Positions 1 to 7,300 of a DNA stretch of 10,549 nt are shown here, in pieces. Numbering within the stretch: position 1 is the first letter of the stretch; each line of letters starts with the position of its first letter. Made by a program: the position numbers and the translations under genes. The notes under the pieces are model-generated. The model did not search any database. It saw nothing but the letters and a program-made list of their open reading frames with translations, and was not told the DNA's origin. The stretch comes from Pyrinomonadaceae bacterium (GTDB lineage Bacteria; Acidobacteriota; Blastocatellia; Pyrinomonadales; Pyrinomonadaceae): the NCBI GenBank assembly GCA_014379795.1, contig JACMLC010000517.1, positions 1-10,549 of the forward strand, read 5' to 3'.

Positions 1-939
1 CTCTTTGAGCATCAGCCGTACACGCTCGCCTTAGCGACCAAGATGGCAAAGGTCGCAGAGACGGAAAAGCTGGACTTGCTCCATGTGCATTACGCCATTC
101 CGCATTCGATCAGCGCGATTCTCGCGCGCGAATCCTTAAAGCCGAACCTCAAACTTCCGGTCATCACGACCCTGCACGGAACGGACATCACGCTCGTCGG
201 CGCAGACCGCTCTTACCTGCCCATCACTCGCTACGGCATAGTGCAGTCAGATGGGGTGACGGCCATCTCGCATTACCTGAAACAGGCTACGGAAGAGACT
301 TTTCAATTTGATAAGATCGAAGTTATTCCGAACTTTATCTGCGGCACGGATTACCGGAGGCATGAAGTGCCATCCTTGCGCGCGAAGTTATCGCCGGACG
401 GTTTGCCGCTGATGGCGCACGTCTCGAACTTTCGCCCGGTCAAGCGTCCCATTGATTGCATAGAGATTTTGGCGCGCGTGTTGAAGCGAACGAAGGCGCG
501 GCTGGTGATGGTCGGCGACGGCAGCGAGCGCGCACAGGCAGAGCATCGCGCGCGTTGTCTGGGCGTGCAGGATTACTGCTCTTTCGTCGGCAAGCAGCCG
601 AAGATTGTGGATTATCTTTCGGCGGCGGACGTGCTGCTGCTGCCCTCCGAACAGGAATCATTCGGCCTTGCCGCGCTCGAAGCGATGGCTTGCGAAGTCC
701 CCGTCATCGCCTCGCGTGTCGGCGGCGTTCCCGAAGTCGTGACCGACGGCGAGACCGGATTCTTGAGCGCGGTCGGCGATGTCGAGAAGATGAGCGCGGA
801 CGCGATTCGACTGCTCGAAGATGAAACCATGCGCCGCGAGATGGGCAGGCGCGCACGCGAATCCGCCCTTTCGCGTTACAGCACAGATCAAATCATTCCG
901 CAGTACATAAACTTTTATGAGCGCATCCTCGCCGCGTAA
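1..939 (+). CDS. bshA: N-acetyl-alpha-D-glucosaminyl L-malate synthase (BshA), 5' end cut by window
   Basis: GT4-family (GT-B fold) glycosyltransferase. The family transfers GlcNAc from UDP-GlcNAc to L-malate, the first step of bacillithiol synthesis in the cytoplasm. The frame is open from base 1, and codons before the ATG at 43 read LFEHQPYTLALATK, which fits BshA. The true start is therefore upstream and the ATG at 43 is internal. About 312 codons are present; the family is usually near 375-380 aa, so roughly 65 N-terminal residues, including the glycine-rich loop, are missing. Diagnostic motifs are HVHYAIPHS, LHGTDITLVG, SDGVTAIS and VIPNF. The C-terminal nucleotide-sugar site has the EX7E motif ESFGLAALE, with its glutamates at 655-657 and 679-681. 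The end overlaps nth by 23 nt. No other bsh gene is visible. A different GT4 transferase is possible but less likely given the BshA-like acceptor-side motifs. Confidence 0.92.
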   Translation, partial: LFEHQPYTLALATKMAKVAETEKLDLLHVHYAIPHSISAILARESLKPNLKLPVITTLHGTDITLVGADRSYLPITRYGIVQSDGVTAISHYLKQATEETFQFDKIEVIPNFICGTDYRRHEVPSLRAKLSPDGLPLMAHVSNFRPVKRPIDCIEILARVLKRTKARLVMVGDGSERAQAEHRARCLGVQDYCSFVGKQPKIVDYLSAADVLLLPSEQESFGLAALEAMACEVPVIASRVGGVPEVVTDGETGFLSAVGDVEKMSADAIRLLEDETMRREMGRRARESALSRYSTDQIIPQYINFYERILAA

Positions 940-1627
940 GGCAGAGACAGGCGACGCGGACTTTTCGCAAAGCGAAAAGCCGATTCGCTACATCATACAG
1001 AATCTTGAGCGCACCTACGGCGTGCCCGAAAACCGGCGCGCTTCTGACCCCTTGGACATGCTGGTCAAAATCATTCTCTCGCAAGCGACGAGCGATACGA
1101 ACAGCCATCGCACCTTCGCAGCTTTGAAGAAGCGTTTTCCAGTGTGGGATGCTGCGATGCGTGCGCGTGAGACGACCATCGCCGACACGATTCGCGCAGG
1201 CGGGCTGGCTAATCAAAAAGCTAAAGTCATCAAGACGCTGCTCGGCCAGCTTAAAGACGAGCACGGCACGCTCGATCTGAAATTCTTGCATGACCTGTCG
1301 GCTGAAGAGGCTGTTGATTATCTCAAACAGTTTCGCGGCATTGGCCCAAAGACCATCGCCTGCACGCTCCTCTTTGCCTGTCGCAAAGAGGTCTTTCCGC
1401 TCGACACGCATATCTTTCGCATCCTGCGGCGCGTCGGCTTGATTCCGCAAAAGTGTACGGACGCGCGCGCGCATGAGATGATGAACGCCATCGTGCCGCC
1501 CGGAAAGTTTTATTCGTTTCACGTCAACCTCGTCACGCACGGGCGCACGCTCTGCCGCCCGCGCGAACCGCTCTGCGAACGCTGCCCGATTGTGGAATAT
1601 TGCGACTACGGGAATTCTAGATTTTAG
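917..1627 (+). CDS. nth: Endonuclease III-type DNA glycosylase / AP lyase with 4Fe-4S cluster
   Basis: Base-excision repair enzyme of 236 aa, a little longer than the E. coli enzyme (211 aa) because of an N-terminal extension. The family removes oxidised pyrimidines and cleaves the abasic strand by beta-elimination. The helix-hairpin-helix motif FRGIGPKT carries catalytic Lys145. LDTH supplies catalytic Asp163, and the 18-residue Lys-Asp spacing equals that of E. coli K120/D138. The C-terminal cluster C213-x6-C220-x2-C223-x5-C229 is intact. With Lys present it should be bifunctional rather than a MutY- or AlkA-like glycosylase. The ATG at 917 lies inside the end of bshA and has no clear Shine-Dalgarno site, so translational coupling is likely. 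The next in-frame ATG (codon 48, DMLVK) is inside the domain and too late. Its relation to bacillithiol synthesis is probably only shared transcription. Confidence 0.93.
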   Translation: MSASSPRKAETGDADFSQSEKPIRYIIQNLERTYGVPENRRASDPLDMLVKIILSQATSDTNSHRTFAALKKRFPVWDAAMRARETTIADTIRAGGLANQKAKVIKTLLGQLKDEHGTLDLKFLHDLSAEEAVDYLKQFRGIGPKTIACTLLFACRKEVFPLDTHIFRILRRVGLIPQKCTDARAHEMMNAIVPPGKFYSFHVNLVTHGRTLCRPREPLCERCPIVEYCDYGNSRF

Positions 1628-1771
1628 ATTTTCAATTGTTCCCAAGAGACTGAAAATCATTACCTTGACTCTGCTACAAAGAGTTTCCTTCTCTCAGTCC
1701 GGTTATGTTAAAGTTCCCGTCTCATTCGGCGTCAGTTGGTATACACACTCAACTTCGTTCACCTGTCCCAC
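1628..1771. other. Intergenic region between nth and the kinase-TIR gene
   Basis: 144 bp without a gene. The sequence is clearly more AT-rich than its flanks. An 8-bp perfect inverted repeat pairs 1627-1634 with 1651-1658 (16-nt loop). A weaker GGGAA/TTCCC pair joins 1610-1614 with 1639-1643. A 7-nt unit TAGATTT occurs twice in tandem (1618-1631) and supplies the nth stop codon. No T-run follows either stem, so an intrinsic terminator is only weakly supported. TTGACT at 1665-1670 resembles a -35 box, but no -10 box lies 16-19 nt downstream. TATACA at 1740-1745 resembles a -10 box without a partner -35. A promoter for the downstream large gene is expected here, but I cannot place it. Confidence 0.4.
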
Positions 1772-4249
1772 ATGACTTCTACCGGCGATCAACATTCAGA
1801 TGAGAACGCTTCCGCTAGCCCGTCGCCTGGCAATACCGGGCTGGCTGCCGGAACAATTCTTAATAATCGCTACTTGATCGAGCGCGAACTCGGACGCGGC
1901 GGCATCGGAGCCGTGTATCTGGCGCGCGACAAGCAGTTGGTTTCCCGGCTCGTGGTCATCAAAGTGCTGCTTGAGAGTTCATTGCAAAACAGTTGGTTTG
2001 TGAGCAAGTTTCGCCATGAGATTGATGCTCTGACGCGGGTTGATCATCCTAATATTGTCGGCATCTTCGATGCCGGAGAGATGGAGGCGGGGCAGCCTTA
2101 CATCGTCATGCAGTATGTTGAGGGCGCGAACCTCCGTTCATCCATCAGCGTTTCGGGCATGGGCTTGAGCCGGGTTGCAAGGTTGTTCCGGCAAATCGGT
2201 CGGGCCTTGAGCGCAGCCCATGAGAAGGGCATTTTCCATCGCGATCTGAAGCCGGAAAATATTATGCTCCAGCGATTGAGTGATGGGGATGAGCAAGTCA
2301 AGATCATTGATTTCGGAATCGCTAAAGTTAAGAATTCACTGGTCGCGCCAACCACCAGCACCAATTTGACGGTCGGGACGGTGATGTATATGTCCCCGGA
2401 ACAGTTAGAGAGGAAAGCCGTGACGGCGGCCAGTGACATCTATGCTTTGGGCGTCATCGCCTATGAGATGGTCACGGGACGCAGACCTTTTAATCCTGAA
2501 TCGAGCTTTCAGCTATTGGAGCTGCAACGCGCGGGCGTGCGGGTCGAGCCTCAAGCCTTAAGACCAAATTTACCGGCAGACGCAGGGCAAGCGATCCTCA
2601 AGGCTCTCTGCTTCAATCCGTTGGATCGTTATCGGAGAGCGCAGGATTTCGGTGATGCCTTGTGGCGCGCTTTGAATATCGAAGATTCAGCCGGAGACAT
2701 TATTCATAGTGTGCCGGCTCCCGACGATTCCTCTCAGATCTCCACTTTACCTCTATCAGTGAGGGGGGATTCAGGAGGAAAATCTGCGCCCAAGCGCATT
2801 GCGCTGCTCTACAAGCGCCACGCACAACCGGACGAGCAGATTCTCAGTATGCTGGAGGCGGAGTTGCGCGAGAGAGGCTATGAAGTCTTTATTGACCGTC
2901 ACCTGTCAATTGGCGTCGAATGGGCGCAGGAGATTGAAAGACAGGTGAGGAGCGCGGACGCCGTGATCCCGCTCTTGTCAACCGCCTCTGTCTCAAGCGA
3001 GATGCTGACTTATGAAATATTAACCGCGAACGATGCCGCGCAGAAACAGAAAGGTAAGCCGCGCCTGTTGCCGGTTCGCGTCAACTTCGAGGGCCTATTG
3101 CCGGACGCTCTGGCGGCGGTGCTCAACCCCTTGCAATATGCTATCTGGAACAGCCCGCAAGATAATCAGCGGCTGGTGCAAGACTTGCTCAATTCATTGG
3201 AGAACCCCCCGAATCAGCCGCTTGACGTGCGCAAGCTGGAGCCGATTGGCGGAGCGGTTCCGCTCGATTCCAAGTTTTATATCGTGCGTCCCACAGATGA
3301 TGAATTTCTCGCGGCTATCGAACGCCGGGATAGCATCGTGCTGGTCAAAGGGGCGCGGCAGATGGGCAAGACATCACTGCTGGCACGGGGCTTGAAACTG
3401 GCGCGCGAGACCGGAGCGAAAGTCGTGTTGACGGATTTTCAGGGACTTAACGAAGCGCATTTCGAGTCGGTGGAAACGCTTTACCTTGCCTTGGCCGAAT
3501 TGATTGCCGACCAGCTTGATCTGGATGTCTTGCCGCAGGAAGTCTGGAATGCCGAGCGGGGGCCGAGCGTCAACTTTCAGCGTTACCTCCGGCGCGAAGT
3601 GCTGCCAAAAATCTCAGGCCCGATGGTGTGGGGACTCGATGAAGTGGATCGTTTGTTTACCTGCCACTTTGGCAGTGAAGTCTTCGGGTTGTTCCGCTCG
3701 TGGCATAATGCGCGCTCACTTGACCCGGAAGGGCCGTGGCGTAATCTGACGATGGCGATTGCCTATGCCACTGAAGCGCATCTGTTTATTTCTGATCTTA
3801 ATCAATCGCCGTTCAATGTCGGCACGCGCCTCACGCTCGATGACTTTACGCCCGGACAAATGGCGGAACTCAACCGGCGTTACAACTCGCCGCTCAAAGA
3901 TCAGATAGAAATCAATACCTTCTACGCTCTGGTGAGCGGACATCCATACTTGGTGCGCAAAGGACTGCACGAAATGGCGGCGCACGGAACAAGCGTCGCA
4001 GATTTCTCTCAACAGGCAGACCGCGATGAGGGGCCTCTGGGAGATCACTTGCGCCGCTTTCTGGTGCTGCTCGCTCAGGACGCGAGCTTATGCGACATGA
4101 TGCGTGAAATCCTACGTCGTCGTCCATGTCCATCAACGGAGAGCTTCTACCGTTTGCGAAGCGCCGGTCTGCTCGCCGGTGATTCGGTGCAGGAAGCGCG
4201 CCCTCGCTGTCAGCTTTACGCAAACTATCTCGCTCGTCACCTTTTGTAA
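1772..4249 (+). CDS. Ser/Thr protein kinase - TIR - AAA-like ATPase fusion protein
   Basis: 825-aa cytosolic multidomain protein with no signal peptide or membrane segment. Residues about 34-300 form a complete Hanks-type kinase: Gly loop GRGGIGAV (41-48), Lys64, catalytic loop HRDLKPEN (156-163, Asp158), DFG 180-182 and SPE 208-210. Residues about 341-480 form a TIR_2-like domain, from KRIALLYKRH through FIDRHLSIG to SEMLTYEIL. Glu415 of TYE sits where NADase TIR domains carry their catalytic Glu. Residues about 493-825 form an AAA-like (PF14516-type) P-loop NTPase: Walker A GARQMGKT (527-534, Lys533), Walker B WGLDEVD (Asp623/Glu624), then PFNVGTRL, SGHPYL and an end rich in RLRSAGL and RCQLY. 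The ATG at 1772 is preferred to the TTG at 1736, because the extra 12 residues look like noise and MTSTG leads into a normal Ser/Pro-rich tail. Neither start has a Shine-Dalgarno site. It probably acts with the downstream AAA-WD40 gene. Domain calls are strong; the biological role is inferred. Confidence 0.9.
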   Translation: MTSTGDQHSDENASASPSPGNTGLAAGTILNNRYLIERELGRGGIGAVYLARDKQLVSRLVVIKVLLESSLQNSWFVSKFRHEIDALTRVDHPNIVGIFDAGEMEAGQPYIVMQYVEGANLRSSISVSGMGLSRVARLFRQIGRALSAAHEKGIFHRDLKPENIMLQRLSDGDEQVKIIDFGIAKVKNSLVAPTTSTNLTVGTVMYMSPEQLERKAVTAASDIYALGVIAYEMVTGRRPFNPESSFQLLELQRAGVRVEPQALRPNLPADAGQAILKALCFNPLDRYRRAQDFGDALWRALNIEDSAGDIIHSVPAPDDSSQISTLPLSVRGDSGGKSAPKRIALLYKRHAQPDEQILSMLEAELRERGYEVFIDRHLSIGVEWAQEIERQVRSADAVIPLLSTASVSSEMLTYEILTANDAAQKQKGKPRLLPVRVNFEGLLPDALAAVLNPLQYAIWNSPQDNQRLVQDLLNSLENPPNQPLDVRKLEPIGGAVPLDSKFYIVRPTDDEFLAAIERRDSIVLVKGARQMGKTSLLARGLKLARETGAKVVLTDFQGLNEAHFESVETLYLALAELIADQLDLDVLPQEVWNAERGPSVNFQRYLRREVLPKISGPMVWGLDEVDRLFTCHFGSEVFGLFRSWHNARSLDPEGPWRNLTMAIAYATEAHLFISDLNQSPFNVGTRLTLDDFTPGQMAELNRRYNSPLKDQIEINTFYALVSGHPYLVRKGLHEMAAHGTSVADFSQQADRDEGPLGDHLRRFLVLLAQDASLCDMMREILRRRPCPSTESFYRLRSAGLLAGDSVQEARPRCQLYANYLARHLL

Positions 4250-4266
4250 GCAATCGCTGCCCGGAT

Positions 4267-4351
4267 GATGTCATGCAGTCAGAGGCCGTAGAGGGCAGAA
4301 ACATGCGGCGTGGACAGGCGCTACTACTGCGCTGGCGCCTGTGATGACATC
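4267..4351 (+). promoter_or_regulatory. Two inverted repeats between the kinase-TIR and WD40 genes
   Basis: The inner inverted repeat pairs 4314-4321 (ACAGGCGC) perfectly with 4335-4342, with a 13-nt loop. The outer one pairs 4267-4274 (GATGTCAT) perfectly with 4344-4351 and encloses the inner stem, so the right arms are almost contiguous. No T-run follows, so this does not look like a simple intrinsic terminator. It could attenuate or tune transcription between the two large genes, protect the upstream mRNA end, or mark a processing site. The pairing is seen directly; the function is a guess. Confidence 0.45.
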
Positions 4352-4361
4352 CCCATCAAAG

Positions 4362-4375
4362 AATAAAAAAAAATT
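4362..4375 (+). promoter_or_regulatory. A-rich translation leader without Shine-Dalgarno
   Basis: The 14 bases before the ATG at 4376 are A and T only and include a run of nine A (4365-4373). No GGAG-like site is present. An unstructured A-rich leader can load ribosomes through protein S1, which would make this the translation-initiation region of the WD40 gene. The A9 run is also a possible site of polymerase slippage. It lies outside the coding frame, so length changes would alter spacing rather than reading frame. Confidence 0.4.
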
Positions 4376-7300
4376 ATGAGCACAATCACATCTGACTTCT
4401 ATGTCATTGGTGGAACCCTCCGCCGCGATGCGCAAAGCTACGTTAAGCGGCAAGCTGATGATGATCTCTACGACGGGCTGAGCCAGGGACAATTCTGTTA
4501 TGTGCTGACTCCCCGCCAGATGGGCAAGTCCAGCTTGATGGTGCGCACGGCGGTGCGGCTGCGCGAGGATGGCGTCTCAGTCGCGGTGCTGGATTTGACG
4601 GCCATCGGGCAGAATGTCACCGCTGAACAATGGTACGAAGGCTTGCTCGGGTTGATGGGTCAGCAGCTCAAACTCGAAGACGAGCTGGAAGACTTCTGGG
4701 CGGCGCAAAAGAAGATGGGGCCGCTGCAACGTTGGATGCGAGCCATGCGCGAGGTGGCGCTGCCGCAGATAGCCGGGAAACTGGTCGTGTTTGTGGATGA
4801 GATTGATGCTGTTCGCAGCCTCCCGTTTTCTACAGATGAGTTCTTTGCGGGCATCAGAGAGTTTTATAACCGGCGGACTGAAGACCCTGAGATGGAGCGA
4901 CTGAGCTTCTGCCTGTTAGGCGTAGCCACTCCGTCTGATTTAATCCGCGACACGCGGACGACTCCTTTCAATATCGGCAGGCGCATCGAGTTACAGGATT
5001 TTCAGGAAGCAGAAGCAGTCCCTTTAGCCGTGGGGCTGAGACGGGATCAATCCACAGGGTTGTCATTGCTCAAGCGCGTGTTGCACTGGACGGGCGGTCA
5101 TCCCTATCTGACGCAGCGGCTCTGTCAGGCCGTCGCCGAAGATGAGAGCATCACCGGCTCCGTCGGCATAGACCGCGTGTGCGAAGAACTTTTTCTCTCC
5201 ACGCGCGCCAGAGAACGAGACGACAATCTACTCTTTGTCAGAGAGCGGCTCCTGCGCAGTGAAGATGCAGACCGCGCCAGCCTCCTGGATTTATATCTTC
5301 GGGTCAGGAAAAACCGGAAAGTCAGCGACGACGAAACCAACCCGCTCGTGAGCATCCTGCGGCTCTCCGGCATCACGAAGACGGCAGATAAATACCTGAA
5401 GGTGCGGAATCGTATCTACTACATGGTTTTCGATCAGGCTTGGGTGATGGCAAACATGCCCGACGCTGAAGTCCAACGCCAGCGTGCGGCTTATAAAAGA
5501 GGCTTGCTCCGCGCGGCAGCCATCGCGGCAGTCATAATTCTGGTCATGGCAGGGCTGGCAGGCGCGGCGGTTTATCAAAAGAATTTAGCGGAGCAGACTT
5601 CAAAGGAACTGCTGCATACACAAAAGCAACTCGAAGTCGCACTGGGAGACGCGCGCAAAGAGAGAGATCGCGCCGAAGAAACAGCCCGCCAGCTCGAAGG
5701 ACAACGAAATGAAGCGAGAGAGCTGGAAAATAAAGCGACTTTGAAGAGTGAAGAGGCCGAGCAGCAAACGCAAATCGCGGAAAAGCAGAAGCAAGAGGCC
5801 GATGAACAAAGGAAGATTGCGGTCGCCGAAAAACAGCAGGCCGAGCAGCAAAAGATAATTGCCGAGCAACAAACGATACTTGCCGAGCAGCAAAGTCAAC
5901 TGGCGGAAAGAGAGAACATCCGTGCCAACCGGTTTCTCTATGATGCCAACATGAAACAGGCTAACGATGCTTGGATACAGGCAGATATAGGCCGCATGCT
6001 GGATTTACTCGAAAGCGCGCGACCGGGTGAAGATGGAAAAGACCTGCGAGGGTTCGAGTGGGATTACAATTGGCGTTTGGCGCATAGCAGCCTGTCCACG
6101 CTCACAGGGCATGACGACTATGTCAGATCGGTAGCCTTCACCGCAGACGGCAAGCGCATCGTCAGCGGGAGTGATGATGAGACGGTCAGAGTCTGGGATG
6201 CAGAGAGCGGCAAGGAGCTGCTTAGGCTCAAAGGACATGGCAGCGATATCAGATCAGTTGCCGTCTCCGCTGACGGTACGCGCATCGTCAGCGGGAGCGA
6301 TAACAATACGATTAAGGTCTGGGAGTCCAAGAGCGGCAAGGAGCTATTAACGCTCAAAGGCCATGCCTTCTCTGTCATGTCAGTAGCCATCTCCGCTGAT
6401 GGCACGCGCATCGTCAGCGGCGGCAATGACAATATGATCAAAATCTGGGAGACGGAGAGCGGCAAGGAGCTGCTTACTCTCAAAGGACATGATGACTCTG
6501 TCTTATCAGTAGCCTTCTCCGCTGATGGCAAGCGCATTGTGAGCGGGGGCGGTGACATGATGATTAAAGTCCGGGAGACGGAGAGCGGCAAGGAGCTGCT
6601 CATGCTCAAAGGACATGCCAACACTGTCTTATCAGTAGCCTTCTCCGCTGATAACACGCGCATCGTCAGTGGGAGCAGTGACAATACGATCAAAGTTTGG
6701 GATGCAGAGAGCGGCAAGGAGCTGCTCATGCTCAAAGGACATGCCAACGCTGTCTTATCAGTAGCCTTCTCCGCCGACGGTACGCGCATCGTCAGCGGGA
6801 GCGGTGACAATACGATTAAAATCTGGGAGACGGAGAGCGGCAACGAACTGCTTACTCTCAAAGGACATGGTGACTATGTCAGATCAGTAGCCTTCACCGC
6901 AGACGGCAAGCGCATCGTCAGCGGGAGCGATGACAATACGGTCAAACTCTGGAATGCAGTAACTAATCAAGAGTCTGTGACGCTCAAAGGGCACGCCGGT
7001 TCTGTCAACTCGCTAGCCGTCTCCGCCGACGGCAAGCGCATTGTCAGTGGGAGCGATGATAATACGATCAAAGTTTGGGATGCAGAGAGCGGCAACGCAC
7101 CGCGCACGCTCAAAGGACACAGCGATACTGTCAACTCAATAGCCTTTTCTGCTGATGGCAAGCGCATCGTCAGCGGGAGTGTTGACGATATGATCAAAGT
7201 CTGGGATGCAGAGAGCGGCCAGGAACTGCTTTCACTCACAGGACATAATCAATCGGTTAGGTCAGTAGCCTTTTCTGCTGACGGCAAGCGCATTGTGAGC

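Noticed and set aside
456..824. Arg-rich plus-strand frame inside bshA
   Set aside because: Out-of-frame reading of a GC-rich gene; composition is implausible and the bshA frame carries the EX7E motif here.
893..1660. Long minus-strand open frame opposite nth
   Set aside because: It lies entirely over a plus-strand gene with complete catalytic motifs, shows no recognisable domain, and arises from codon bias on the sense strand.
1736..1771. TTG start adding 12 residues to the kinase-TIR protein
   Set aside because: The extension has no domain character and no ribosome site. The ATG at 1772 gives a usual Ser/Pro-rich start before the kinase.
4314..4342. Intrinsic terminator after the kinase-TIR gene
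   Set aside because: The stem is good but is followed by an A-rich stretch, not a T-run, on the plus strand. It is kept only as an inverted repeat of unknown role.
6118..6861. Minus-strand open frame with 42-residue repeats opposite the WD40 array
   Set aside because: It is the antisense shadow of the repeats, as is the similar frame at 7375-7941. The repeat period guarantees a recurring stop-free antisense frame.
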